Source: Stercorarius parasiticus | Taxonomy: Eukaryota > Chordata > Aves > Charadriiformes > Stercorariidae | Reading direction: 5' to 3' | DNA: 64,000 nt | NCBI GenBank assembly: GCA_013396915.1 | Contig: VWZL01002562.1 | Span: 3,068 to 67,067, forward strand | Translations under genes and position numbers: made by a program | Shown: piece by piece, positions 25,658 through 38,501 of the stretch | Layout: each line of letters begins with the position of its first letter | Position numbering within the stretch: the first letter of the stretch is position 1 | The notes under the pieces: generated by a model | Seen by the model: only the letters and a program-made list of their open reading frames with translations | Told to the model about the DNA's origin: nothing | The model's database searches: none

Positions 25658-27353
25658 TTCAAGAGCTGGCCATTTTATTAGGGAACTCGGCGGAGATGTA
25701 GTGATGGAAAACTCTGTGCAGAATCTGTCACAGATTAAACAACCCAGTTGTATGCGCAGAGCTGGCACCACTCGCTGGATGTGTCCTTTAGAAATGAAAA
25801 GGAAGAAGAGCTTGCGTAGACACAATTGAAGGTAGCTGAATTTTAAGAGTGTGTATTAGTTGTTTTGTGAATACTATTAAATATTGAAGATCAAAAAAGG
25901 ATCGTGACTGAGATCAACGGGACTTTTCTGTTGCAGCTTCATGTTGTCAGGAAGTGCCAGTTTGGGGAGAATAAAATTGCTAACAGGAGAGGATCGGAGT
26001 TAATGAATCACCTACCTCTTTTACAAAGGTAGAGTTTGGAAATTGCCATGGTAGTTGATTTTAGCATTTAGAAACCCAACAGGTTTGTGTTTATTCTCAG
26101 GTTTTTTTATTATCTACAGATAGCAAGAAAACGAAAATTAAAAAGGCCAGAAAAATTCAAACATTTCAAAATGATTCATGCCTATAAATTTCAGTTGATC
26201 CAAACTGAACTTCTTTGGATGGCAGTTTGCAAGAAATATTGATACTTTATGTCACAGCTTGGGACAATTTTTTAACTTTTTAAATTTTTCTTAAATCCTG
26301 AAAATTCACCTAGGGTGAATAATAAGAAACTGAGATAGTATGAATCCAATCAGATCACACATTTGGCTGACAGCAATGAAAAGCAAAGCCTACATTGAAT
26401 CCATAGCTTCTGCTTCTGTAAAAGAATATTTTTCTGAATGATAATAAGGGCCATGTGCAATGAAGTATTTCTTCATCCCAAAGTAAGCTCGTACAGTGGC
26501 TCATGGTGGTTCCTAAGAGCTAAAACTATGCACCTTGATTCTAGGCTTAATTTGACTGTTGAATCTCATATCTTTTCCTGGTAGATTAAAAATGTGCTAC
26601 CAGAAGCATCCGCATCATATCAATTCTTATGGATGAGGATCGACTCATCCCTTAAGTCAGTCTCTGGTGGATTTAATAGGTCAGATTTCCTTAACATTTC
26701 ATCATCAGGCATATTTTACAGATCTGATATGATTTTTGTAGGTACTTTTTGCCCCTTCCCAACTTTTCCTTTTTTCATTGTACAGTTTAAAGTTTGAGGA
26801 ACAGAGTCAAAGTATGCGGCACTTCATGATTTCTACTCAACCCCCAAGATTGTAAGACTCTTAGAAAAATAGTAAGTTTTAAAATAAGAAAGAACTGTAG
26901 TATAAGATTTCTGTGCAGAAGCTGAATGCTGGATCCATTCCTTCTGCAAAGAGTTTATAACCTGTTTTTTAAGGTTTTATTCATGCTGGCTTTTTTCGCA
27001 TTCCAGTGGGCAAGTTGCATTTTGTAACTGATGTGGAAGCTGACATGGTTACAGATGCAGAGCAGAGGTGTTGGTAAGAACTGCCAAGATGACGGGGTTG
27101 GTAAATCTGTACCAGCCAGCAGCACTGACATCCTGGTCTGGGTGAACTGGTGTGGTTTGCTCAATTGTCTTTTAACTAATACCTAGAAAAATACATTATA
27201 TAATCCCACAGGGATTATAAAAATCCCAGTATTGGAGTAAATGTGACCTGTTGTTGTCCCTGTTAAGGTTATTTTTGCAAACGATTCTCCAGAGCAAACA
27301 GTTGCTGTCAAATCCTCCCCAAAAACAATCTGTTTCCCATGAATGTTCTGTAC
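25658..27353. other. Spacer between the inverted duplicates
   Basis: About 1.7 kb of mostly AT-rich sequence with no recognised gene. Homology to the right copy may continue faintly for some 70 bases beyond 25657, but I cannot align it with confidence. Confidence 0.55.
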
Positions 27354-27489
27354 TGACGGAGATGTACTCACCTGGTGCACTAAAGAATTTAAATGGAAGA
27401 ACAAAAAGAAACTGAAATTGCCTTAGGGATTGAGGTCAGGTGAAGGTTAATCAAAGGAAATGACAGTAAAATGGCATTCATGGCTCTTG
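27354..27489 (-). repeat. Inverted-duplicate element, copy 2
   Basis: Reverse-complement partner of 25525-25657, with the same motif order: CAAG..GCC, CTGTCATTTCCTTTGATT, CTTCACCTGACCT, CCCTAAGGCA, TTCCATTTAA, CAGGTGAGTACATCT. One single-base insertion falls within a T run and a second small length difference lies near the end. If both copies sit in one transcript they could pair as a dsRNA stem with a loop of about 1.7 kb. Confidence 0.85.
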
Positions 27490-30400
27490 GTACATTTTTA
27501 ATCATTCCCCTCTCTCTCATAAAAGACACAAAAGATGTAAAACTTTTAACTGTTGTATTTAGTTAGTTTTTATTTTTGCCTTGATTATTTTAAAATATCC
27601 TTTCCTTTAGATTTCTCTCATAGATTTAGCTCCTGAAAACTTGCATTGCGGTGCCTTAAAAATGTGTGTGGGAAATTGAGAATGTGTGTGTGGGGGGAAG
27701 AAGAATATTAAGAAAAGGGAGTAATTTTCCCCAGAATATCTCTCATTTTATCTTCTCCTTCTAACGTGATAGATTTTGAAGGATTTCTAGAAGTCATGAG
27801 TGTAGGGAATAAATACTCAGAAAAGCTAAATATTCACATTATTACACAAGTGTCAGCCTAAATGAAGTCCATGAATGCAGCTACTGGAAACAAGAATAGT
27901 TTCTTTCAGACTCTGCTAATCTACAAGTAATTAGTCTGATTTTAAGTATAGGTGTTTTGTGTATTTTTTTAAAAAAATCTTACAATAATCTTCATGATCA
28001 CAATGAAATTTTGAACTCATGTCTTAGTTTGCGGGCTGTCAGTTATAATCTGATTTTGTGTATGTGAAAAGGCCCCGTTAAGGGACCTTTATTTTCCAAG
28101 TTTAGAGTTGTCACTTTATGCTAGTCACCTTAGATAACTTTGGCATAACTACAACAGGAACAGGAGCAACTTTATGTAACTTATAACTGCCTGAGGCAAC
28201 TTTTAAAAAATGTGAGCAATGCATTTTTTTTAATTTTTTTTTTCAAGTCTGTTTATATAGCTCCCTTCCCCCCATAATGCAGAGAATCCTAAAGGGTATA
28301 TATTAAACCCAAGCAGCTCTCAGCTGGGGTAACTTGGCTATAGCAAATGTATTCTGCCTGCACTTTAGATCATATGCTACGAAGGGTTATGCATCGAGTA
28401 CCTTCATCGATGCAGCTGGGAGCATAGTTTAGGTGAGACCTTGCGGTGTTAAGTCTTTGGAGATGAACGGGTGGCTTAAAGAAAACATATTTCTGCAGAC
28501 CCATGCTATGTTATCACCACTGTGAGTTGCAACAAAACAAAGTGATGTTTTATACATGTACTTTCTCCACACCTCAGGGAAAAAGAAAGAAAATAATCTG
28601 GAAGCCATTTCTTTGTGTGTCGTTTTGCTCTTTATGGCCGTGATTGCTACTGGTAATGTGGCATTTTTCTGCCAGATCCCACATCACATGGATGCCAGAT
28701 GGGCTGTTCGCCAGAGAGCCCGAGGAGCAGGGAAAGCCCAGCTCCGCCCTGCAAGTGCCGCCGAGAAAAAGCCTGCCAGGCAATTATTGGAGAAATAGGG
28801 AATTGGTCAAAAATGGAAAAAATGTATGTGAAGTCACTGGGTGGAGGTTGAGTTGAGTTTGCCTCTCAAAACCCGAGACTCTTCCGCTCTGCAGGGAAGG
28901 GGAGAGAAACACGGCTGGGAAGGCTGAGCTCCGGTAATCGGAATGTAGTACTGTACAGCAACAAGTGACTGACTCTAGACACGGAGAGTCGAGTAACTGG
29001 AGTATTTTCACATTTACGGGATTTGACTCTGTGATTTTATGGTGGTGTAACAATGTCAATGTTATGTTTATGGAGGGGATTTTTCAAAGGTACTCCGCAT
29101 CAGCCCGAGCAGCTGCCTATCTCACCCGTAACTTCCCTGTCTTGTAAAACTTCTGTATTAGTAATAGAAATAGAAATAATTTTTGGTGTGTTGTTGGCAA
29201 AAGAGGAATAGTTGTTTAGGGAAAAGAAGAGTAAAATGTGAGAGAGATCATTTTAAATGAAAACTGAATATCTGAGTGCAAGACAGCATTAACTGCTGAC
29301 AACTGGAAAATTATTGGACTGAGAGAATATGATATTTATTTTTTCATAAAACCCAATATGACCTCAGAATTTTTCTGAAGTAAATACTGAAGAACCATAG
29401 CCAAATCATATATCTATTTTAAAGCACCCGATAAAAAATATTTAAATTATTATATACTATTATATACCTGCATACCCAAATTATTCAAATACAGGAAGTA
29501 TTAAGTTGGTTTGAGCACTTTTATTCCCACCATTCAAACATAATTAGCAACTTTCTTTCAAGGTTTATTTTTAAAGGTGGCTGAATTTCTTTAGTCTTTC
29601 ATTTTTCCAAAAAAGTAGAATAGACTGGCAAAAGTATCAAGTCCAAAGTTCAGTGGAAGAAACTGGGGCTGAAATGAAATCCCCCAAATGTGGTGTCTGA
29701 ACATATTTCATTGCTGTGCATTTTTCCTGCCTGGGCTGGCAGTCAAAATGACAGGGGCTGGGAATGGATTCAGTCCAGTATCTCAGTCTGAGCATCCCAG
29801 GGAGGAACCCATGCCTGTGGGGCGGGAGAACCACTGGGATCCTCATTCTTTCTTCTGCCCATGGATCCCATCTCAAATCAGGGTTGCTCGTGAGAACAAG
29901 AGCTTTTCATCTGAATGAAGCTGGATTTATGTTTTGGGTGTTGTCCACGTTGCAAAATGACCACAGGATAAAATATGAGTGTTTACAGTTTCCCCTGTGG
30001 ACAGAAAATGGGATTTTGTGTTTGGTCTTTGCTGAAGCTGCGATGAAGGCAATGAAGTAGCTGAAGATCAGAGGGGAAGCTCTGCTCAGTGTCTCACAGT
30101 TTTGCAGGCTGGTTTTCGAATCTTGTACCGGATTAAAAGTGCACCTGCCCTGAGAAGGGGGGGTTCAGAGTGAGAAAGCTCATTTCAGAATCAAAGTAAT
30201 GTGATAAAAAATGCTGAAGAACAGCAATAATCGATGCTTTAGCATTTCCTTTCACACTCTGTTTTTGGAGAGAAACCTTCTATGCAAGTATTCTCAGGTG
30301 ATATGTTGGTTTCTGCTGGAATAAATTGGTTGTCTGAGTTTGATCCCCTAGTCTTCTGATAAAAATAACATTTTTTTTGTACCTTATTAGTAGCCTTGTT

Positions 30401-33400
30401 GAGTCCAAACCCTGACAGATCTTTGCTGCGTGTGAGGGATCATCATAGGTCAGTGATGTACTGAGTACAGAGGCTCCCGTGCCCGTGGTGTAGGTGTCCT
30501 GCTGATAAACAGAGGGGTTTGTTTCTGGTGCTCTCAAGTTTCCACCTTCATTATCTACTTTTCCACCAAGACGCAGTGATGCTTAGGAGGAAAGTCATGC
30601 TGTCTAATTTTAGACATCCAATTTAGGTTGCTTCTGGCTGTAGCGAAGCACAAGGTCTGCTTGCTGCGGGTCCAGAAGTGTTTCTTTAGTTGCAGAGTCA
30701 GCTTCTTGCGTAAGCCTGACTCTGGGGGCGCAGAAGGCTCAGTGAGGAGCGCAGCCCTGCAACGTCTCAGCCAAGGCTCTTCCCCTGCCAGGGCTCCCAC
30801 CGAGCGACTGGGCTCCTAAATCACATCCCCCGTGGGTGCAGAACCAGCCACTCCAGGGTGGGTCATTTTTTTTGGTAGGGGTTTCTGTGATGAATCCTCT
30901 GCGTAATCAACGTTCACAAAAAGGTTTGGAAAAGAAATGAACCAAACTCTGTGAAAAAATTGCTAAGTGGGCAAAGTTTTGTGCTGTCTTTGGGGCGAAC
31001 TGCAGGCTTCTCCAGATGCGAAGTCAGTTGGGAATAAGCTGTGCGATAACCTTCTGCCAACTGGGTCATTGCTGTCGGATGGAGGCTTCTACAGGTGCTT
31101 TGCACCATTGGTCCTTGCAATACTAGAAACAGTCAGAAGCAGAAGGCAACCAACTCTGGTCAAATTAGGTGAGGTAGACACATTTCCTGAGGTTATTTGT
31201 TGTGTCATGTGAAGTTAATGCTTAATACATGCCAAAATGGAGACTAACCTCTTTTGGGAGATTTTAATCTGAAAATGCACTTAGAACAGTTACTGCCTTG
31301 CATTCTCTGCTGCAGAAGGATGGGCATTATCTGAAAGAGGGCATTAAAAATGGGGACATTTCTTTATGGCGTTAGTTTAGAAATATGAAGCACAGCAAGA
31401 GCTGGCTGGAAGGAGATACCTTTGCATTAAGGGATGTTGTCTGTACCAGAATCATCAGAAATTCAGGAGAGTCGTGGCTGCCTGGGCAGCCCTGAGAGGC
31501 TCTGGACAATTTGCTGTGGCCACCTGTGGTTATTAGTTTAGAAAATGTGTCACTATTTTACCCTGGCATCTGTTCAAAGTACTAATTCTGTGGATCAGTG
31601 TCTTTCAGATGAAGAAAGTGAAATCCTTTTTTGCCCCTGGTGTCTGAGTAAATTGATATCAAATACTGTAATGAAAAGCCAACTGTTGTCAGCAGAGGCA
31701 AGCAACAAGAAAATCTAGGACAGGAGGTAACTTCATGATGGATTCTACATCCTCAGGGACTTTCCGGGCTCTGAGGATTAATTTTCTATTACATCCACGT
31801 GTGGGGCTTTTCTTAAATACACTTCCACTAACAACTTAATACTTTTTTCAATTACAATATCATAAAACTCTACAACTTTTTGTCATTCTGCCACTTAGAG
31901 GCCAACCCTTTAATCGTTGTGACCATTATTGCCACCTTTTACTTTTCCTAAAATGAAGCATCTTTTTGCTGCCCCACCGAAGCAATGCTTTTGAAGAGAA
32001 AGGGTACTCTGCAGAGTGCTGTGGATATTGAGGGAAATGATCCCCTTGGGAACTCCACTTCTGCAGTGGTTAGTGAACCCTCATTTCCATGATCTCCTTC
32101 CATTGGTCTCCTCCAAGTACACTTTATGGACTTGAGAAGCCTTCATCAGAAGTGCCTCTTCTCATTATTTTAGTTCTGTTGGTTAAGATTATTTTATTAT
32201 ATTTATTTTGTTATCTTTATTTTTACATTATTTATTTTGTTATATTTATGTCATGTATAGTAACTCTACGAATGCATTCACACAAAAAAAGGGGGGCATT
32301 TTTACCTGCCAGAATGTTCACACACTTGACTATGACAGGAGATAGAGCACAAGCGTGACAGAGCAAGTGTTTGCTGCAACAGCCTTGTACTGAACATAAA
32401 AATGAATTGTACAGGGTATGACAGCATATGAGCCAATGTTTTGTAAATAAGTTGGATTGGGGTAACAATGGGTTACAACCTATTGTAGGAAAGTGGTCGG
32501 TAGCTCAAATAATTTGCGGTAGCTCAAATAATTTGGAGTTCTCCATCCAGAGCTGTAGTGGGTTGGAGAAGGAAAAATAGATAGCATAAGGTGTCTGAAA
32601 ATTACCTGTACACTAAGGAAAGTGTAAAGTGTTTGTGAGGCTGTCTTCACCTTCTGGAAGATGGATCAGTGTTGCCAGTCACACGATATCACTTCTGGTA
32701 GAACAAGGCTTTAGAGGGCTTCTCTGCCTGGGGACTGACTGAACTGTTTTGATTTTGTTGGCACCAGTGAGGAAGAGGTGCATTGGTTTTACAAGACAGC
32801 TCAGCATTCTTTTACTTGGGAAATACTGGTTGCTGAAAAAACAGTAACATTCTTTTTTTTTAAATTATTTTATACCAAACTGTGTTTTGAAATCCAGAAC
32901 AAGGTGAATTGAGACATTGGAGCCAAGGTCTGTAGAAGGGGCTGGGCAGATATGGGGTGCCCGTGGGAGAGCTTGCTATTCCTCTGAGTAGAGCAGAGGC
33001 TCCTTGTGCAGGCACGGGGCAGGTTGGGGTCGGGAGCTGCCTACTCCAGCGGGGATAACGACAGGTCGATGGAACTATTGGTACCCGCTGGAAAATAAGG
33101 CTGCCCAGTTGCTTTCCCACACATTTTCTGTCTCCTTTGTGGAGGAAAGTAGGTAAAATCCTTTCTGAGGCAACGTTCATAAGAAACGGCATCATCATGT
33201 GTCAGTGTTCAGAACATAAACTGACCTGAGTTAATCTTTGTTTTCTTCTGCACCTCCATTTTATGAAATAAAATTGGAAGAAAATTATGGTCACAAAACC
33301 TGATTTTTGCCTCAGTTTTGGTCTTCAGTACAGAACTACCTGACAATTAATATTTGTGTATACCTTTTGAAATATCTGACCTTTGGGGAGTTGACAGAGC

Positions 33401-34117
33401 TATAATATTAGTCTTTGTATGCTAGCCTGGCTTTTAAACTCCCTGCCTAGTGGATGTAAGTTCAGTGGATACAGATCTGAAACTTGATTTCCTCAGTATA
33501 GCTGCATTAGCATTCAGCTGTGGGTATGTAAGATAATAGTATTAAAAGCAACCTTCCATCCTGTTGTCATGGATGCAGCACAGCCCAATCCTGGTAGCAG
33601 TGTACCACCGGTCTTTGTACAATCTCATTTTTATCTACAAATTTTAATTTAATTATACCAGAAATTCTGTAAGCGTATATAATATATGATTTTTATTTTC
33701 TGTTTTAAACATTGAAATGTAAGAATTGAGCAGCTCGTGCTCTTTGTCCGGTGCTCATTTTTTTTACATTCCGAGTATCTGTCAGTATTAGTTACGAGAC
33801 TGTGTGAAATAAGTAGCCATGAAAGATGCCTGCTTTTATGACAGAATGAGTGGTTTCATGAATTTTAAAGGAGCACATTTGTATTTTCTGTTCTTGAACT
33901 ACATGGGCTACTCACAAATATGACAGAAGATAATTGTTTGAGGAATTATGATGCCTTTCAAGATTTTGCAGGATATTACTATTTTCATAATCTTTCATTT
34001 ATCAGGTTATATGGCTTGATTTATTTATGTATGTAATTTGGAAATTAAAGTACTCCCATTCTGTCAGCATAGGTACATGTTTTCTTCATATAGCTCATAC
34101 TCCTGTTAGCAAAAATA
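27490..34117. other. AT-rich noncoding DNA, no gene seen
   Basis: About 6.6 kb without a recognisable gene. Minor items: a perfect 8-base stem with a 9-base loop at 28390-28414, a CpG pocket around 28870-29000, and GC-richer patches at 28680-28800, 30690-30850 and 32930-33080 with unremarkable open frames. Confidence 0.55.
32498..32535. repeat. Perfect 19-base tandem duplication
   Basis: The unit CGGTAGCTCAAATAATTTG occurs twice without a mismatch (32498-32516 and 32517-32535). The perfect identity suggests a recent slippage event. Confidence 0.95.
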
Positions 34118-34315
34118 ATGAATGTGCTAATTTTTTTGTCAGTTACTAAAGAAACGTGTCAGAATCGGAGGGTAGTCAGGTATTATTCTGGGCCACGTGA
34201 GACAGTATGGAACGGTACGTATTGCTCCGTCAATGCCTTAGGATGGCGGGAGCGCGTATTTCAATATATAGCACTAACTGTGCCACCAGGCAGTGCATGT
34301 ACCGCAGTTTGTTAA
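34118..34315 (+). other. CpG-retaining exon-like block (unproven)
   Basis: About ten CpGs fall in 180 bases within AT-rich DNA, roughly the number composition predicts and far above the surroundings. A strong 3' splice-site pattern (branch-like TGCTAAT, then TTTTTTTGTCAG) ends at 34142, and a donor-like CG|GTACGT has its GT at 34215. This would frame a 72-base exon at 34143-34214. One frame stays open from 34118 to 34315 and contains Cys residues and a WNGTYCS sequon-like stretch, but I recognise no family. A CACGTG E-box is at 34194-34199. A conserved regulatory element is an equally good explanation. Confidence 0.3.
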
Positions 34316-34340
34316 GATTTAAATGAATGCATTGTTAGCA

Positions 34341-34385
34341 CCGACTTCAACAGGGATTTTGTGTGAGTGAGTAAAGGCTTCAAGC
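34341..34385. repeat. MITE-like fragment
   Basis: ACCGACTTCAACAGGGATTT followed by GTGTGAGTGAGTAAAGGCTT resembles half of the palindromic relics with a ..GACTTCAATGGGA.. core seen elsewhere in the window. Short and degraded. Confidence 0.35.
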
Positions 34386-34428
34386 CTTTAATTGACTAAG
34401 AAAATCTTTTTAGTTGTGATTAGAGGGA

Positions 34429-34532
34429 CAGATACTCAGCTGGTGAGAACTGATGGTGCTCCATTGAATCAATTTTCATACCCTGTCTGAAGTCAATGGA
34501 GCAGTGCTCATTTATAACCTGGTACCTGGCCC
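34429..34532. repeat. Palindromic MITE-like relic
   Basis: The left arm contains CTCAGCTGGTGAGAACTGAT and GCTCCATTGA; the right arm contains TCAATGGAGCAGTGCTCATT and ACCTGGTACCTGG, in reverse-complementary order. It is one of the better-preserved members of the palindromic family noted in this window. Confidence 0.6.
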
Positions 34533-34782
34533 GTTATTATAAAAAAAAATGTTTCAAGTCTGATATTTGGATGGTAAGGTAACCTTTTATGAGGGACCTG
34601 CTTGGCTTGACTTAAAAAATTTCATCAAAATCAGTGGTAAAATCCCTGGGCTAATAAATTCAGTGTCATGAGCTATTTTCATTCAGTTGGGAGTTTGAGT
34701 GTAGAAACCTATGACTCCGTCCTATTTGCTTGAAAGCATGGTGGTTTACCTGCCACACTTTCGTATTTAGCATATGGTTGGT

Positions 34783-34880
34783 TTTTTAAAGACTAAAACG
34801 AAGCGTCTCTATATCTGCATGAAGCACCTCTATATCTATGTGAAGCATATTTTAAAGACTAAATGAAGCATCTCTATACC
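34783..34880. repeat. Imperfect local tandem duplication
   Basis: A unit beginning TTTTAAAGACTAAA and ending with GCATCTCTATA occurs twice about 65 bases apart (34785 on and 34850 on). Between them lies a diverged partial copy (TGAAGCACCTCTATATCTATG). Likely replication slippage. Confidence 0.7.
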
Positions 34881-36520
34881 CTTTTCTGTTTTATTCATGA
34901 AGTATTTGTATTTTTTCTCTTGGTAATTTTATCGCACTTTCCATGCTGTGATAACCGCATAGCACGATTTTATTTTATGATAAAAAATTTGCAATATCTT
35001 TATGTATTAAACTTGTTCCTAACATCTGAATTTTGTTGCTGAAAATGCCCTCAAAATTCTGTGCACGCCCATAATTAAACCGCTCTGAACGTGCAGTCAG
35101 GAAAACCAGGCACCAACATTATGGAGTGAAAATTAAAGAGGCAAAACATCAGAGTGTCTACTGTATGTGCCTGCTGTTAGACACTCAAGCATGGAGAACA
35201 GGATACACCTCTATGGATGGATAGCTTTCCTTATTAAAAAAACACAGTAGGACGCACAGTAGGGGAACACACTAAAACAAGGTTTTGTAGTAATTTCCTT
35301 GAAAGAAATTTCCCAAGATAGCAACTTGAATAGCTTTTAATCTTACGACTAGCTGTATAGTGAGTTTTACTGTAGGTGGTATAAAAAAGACCATTAGATT
35401 ACAGCCGATCTGGTAGAGTTGGTCCAAAGACTCTTCCCTTCCAGCTTTCCTTCTCAAGAAAAGGATTAGACTTTCCTCACACCAAAATGAGGGTGGAATA
35501 GATCAGTGTGGCTTCTGGCATATTTAAGAACTTTAAGTAGTTGTCTCTTACATTTGAAATTATGTTAGAAAATAGAAAACCCACCCTCATCATCTGAAAT
35601 ACTTGATCAAATGTTATGCTTTACAAGACTGAATCGATTAGTTAGATCAAGGTTTCCTCTACATATCTAAATTTGAAACCACTGTCACTCATATTTTTGA
35701 GCTGATATTTTATTTTGGGTCTCTGAACAGTGTCCCTTACTACCTGGGAGGAACATAAAGTGTTTCTTATAAACTGCTGGAGAAGCATCCTACACGACTT
35801 TATGCTACAGCAGCTCAGCATGCTGCAATGTACCAGCAGCCTTCTCACTGGACTTTGCCTGATGCGTCCTGTCTGTTCCACAAGACTATTAAACCACAAA
35901 GTAAAAAAAAAATAAAAATATTTGGCGAAATTCCTGTGCAAATACGCTGGAAGGCTGTCACAAGTGTTATGGTTACCTGATAACCCTTAAACCAGCGTGC
36001 CTCTGGGGGCTCTGTGCTGCACTTGGTGCCTGTTTACGTGTCAAGGGCCATACTCTGAAATCCTGCAGCTTTTTCTCAACCATACCTTCACCCGTTTTGG
36101 TGTCGTGACTACAAGGTGGTGGCCCCAGAAGTTTGGTAGAAGGAGCTGGAAGCTGTGGGTGAGGAGGTGCTGCCCACCCTCTTATCCCACCAAAGCCAGC
36201 AGGGACCAGGGACCCAGCACCGATGTGTGTGAGCATCAGTGGAGAAGTCTTAACATCTTGTACCTATCTTGTGTCAGCCACTGTGAGCTGAGAACAGGGA
36301 ACGAACATGTCTGATAATGTCTTTCACATTGAAATAATTAAAGAGAATTGTTGCTGGAGGGAAATGTGCCTTTAAAAATTAACCCTGACATCTCTCTGAC
36401 AATTTGGCTTATTACAAGAGATCCTTTTTTTTCCCTCTTTTTTTTTTTTTAGTTTTACTAAACTTTGTATGCATTTTTCAGCACCTTAGAAAATGTAGAG
36501 CCTATGAAAACTTCCTTGTA
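34881..36520. other. Noncoding DNA, no gene seen
   Basis: AT-rich with a GC-richer patch at about 36000-36235 where both strands are open. No protein recognised. T runs occur at about 36426-36452. Confidence 0.55.
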
Positions 36521-36606
36521 TGAGTAGTCTATACTTACATGAGCAGTCCCATCTATTTTCTGCAGAACTACTCATAGGACTGATGTTTAAAGGATCGGGT
36601 CTGAAG
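36521..36606. repeat. MITE-like relic
   Basis: GAGTAGTCTATACTTACATG and GAGCAGTCCC are followed by GAACTACTCATAGGACTGAT and AAGGATCGGGTCTGAAG. The inverted order of the (GAGTAGTCC / GGACTACTC)-like arms matches the palindromic family. Diverged copy. Confidence 0.45.
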
Positions 36607-37783
36607 TAAATGACACATTCTGCTATGCCCTGGAGCCTGTGCTAGTTATTATTGTTTGAATCTCTCTCTTGATTGCATATATTGCAGTCTTCTATCACAC
36701 CGTGTGCCAGTTTTGAAATCTGAATGTTGTTCTTCAAATAGCCATCGAGCAGCTTGCTTTTTTATTTCTTCTTGTGGTGAAACGAGTCCTTGGAAATCGA
36801 AAGCACAAAGCACTACAAGTTTAAAAATGTTCTTCTTGATGGATCTACAGTATTTGAAAACAAATGTAAATGGCTATAAAAGAAGTATTATTTATTTTTA
36901 AAATTCTAGATATGGCAACAACAATTATATTCACATTTTTGGGATCAGTGGAAAGTTAAATATACAACCAGGTATTGGTGTTCAGGAAGTTTGGTTTCAC
37001 TTGGCTATAGCAGTTATTTATCAGTTCAAGAATTGTGCGACTTTTTATTGGGGTGAACTCCAGTATTTTCAGTTCTCCATTTGATCAAAATTTGTTAGTC
37101 TAGGGATAGGAAATTTTGAGTTTCTGCTGGTTTGTTTGATCCTTTTCTAACTAATTTTAATCTGCATTTAAAGAGTGTAAAAGGGAGTACGAGGTGGCAG
37201 GAGTGGGTGCCTGATGCTTTTCATCTGTTTGATGTTGCTTGAACTGCCTCGGACTGTGTGTGTTTAAAAGGCTCTCTTCCTCCTGCGCGCCTGCCAGTCA
37301 ACGGGAGGAATTTGAGAGCATTATTCCAGCCATGATGGCTTGGAACTCTGCAATTCTCTGGCCTGAGGAGTGGCAGAGGTGCTGCTAAGGCATTTCTCAC
37401 TTTCAATTCTGCAACTAAGAAAATAGACATGCAGATTTTCCTTCAGATGCTGAGAAGTGATTTGGGGTTTTTTTTTTGTGTTTTTTTTTGTTGTTGGTTT
37501 TTTTTTTTTAATAATGTCTGACCTCAAGGGAGGAAAACACAGTAAAATGTACAGCAGCAAGCACATACTTTTAATATGTATTCTGCAGTTCTCAGTTTGC
37601 AGGGCGGGTTCCTGGTTGACACGATCTGCATCTGTCGGTAACACCCCCATTTGGTGTAATGCCGGTTTACACCGGCGGAGAATTTGATTGCAGAAGCCAA
37701 ACCCTCCTTGCTTCCTTAGTCAAGGGGAAGAGATTCAGCCCCGTGTTTCCTCTTCCACTGAACCTTTAACAATTTGGTGGTCT
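36607..37783. other. Noncoding DNA with T-rich tracts, no gene seen
   Basis: Contains a T-rich low-complexity tract at about 37468-37511 and a short palindromic fragment near 37650-37678 (TTGGTGTAATGCCGGTTTACACCGG in pieces). No gene recognised. Confidence 0.5.
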
Positions 37784-37875
37784 TGGGCACAATCCTTCAA
37801 GATGCTGGGTGCTCCCATGGGTGCTTAAATCAGGGTAGCAGATGGCTTGTGATACTTCTTAGAACTGGGCCCTTC
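37784..37875. repeat. MITE-like or ancient interspersed relic
   Basis: GGGCACAATCCTTCAAGATG, then GGTGCTCCCATGGGTGC, then AACTGGGCCCTT. The arms are loosely inverted (GGGC..CAATCCT / GAACTGGGCCC). It resembles the other relics but is more decayed. Confidence 0.35.
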
Positions 37876-38501
37876 ATTAGCTAAAAGTTAAAACATAAAA
37901 TACTTTAAAAACACTTCTCAAAAACATTTTTCTTGGCTTGGGAAGGATTTTTATGCTTTTTGTAAAAACAGTAACTAGTTGCGGTGACATTTGCTATAAA
38001 CCTAGCTGTACACAACATTGCTGGTAAGTTCTTTCTGGCTATTAAAGGCTCATTAAAAAAATTAAAGTCTCCACAATTTACAATATTTTCCATTGAAATA
38101 GCATGTTAACACATTTCTTTAATCAGTGTGTAACTGTCAAGGGAAAGAACAATTCATCTAGTATATGCATACATTAGAAAAAAAAAATTATCAGATTTAA
38201 TTTTATTTGTTTTATATTCAGGGCTTTTTTGAAGGAATTCCTGCAGGGAAATGGTTAATCTATTTTTAACTAAAGCTTACTTTTGTAATCTATCCAGTGC
38301 TTAGAGTTCTGTCATTGATCTATGATTTATGTGATTTAAACCACCTCTTGGCTGTAACATTGGTTTCTATCCAAGATGCTGAGCTGAATACTAATTACGA
38401 GATCAAATTTATGCTGTTGGGCTAAGCAGCTGAAGGAGCTTTCTATGCAGGACTCCCTTAAACCATGCCACTGTTGAGCATTAGTGAAATATTTGGGGGG
38501 G

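Noticed and set aside
25329..25829. 166-codon plus-strand frame over the inverted-duplicate copy 1
   Set aside because: The second copy does not keep this frame (a stop follows within the homologous part), so the shared conservation is not explained by coding.
30105..30130. tRNA-like B-box match (GGTTTTCGAATCTTG)
   Set aside because: No A box or cloverleaf can be formed around it.
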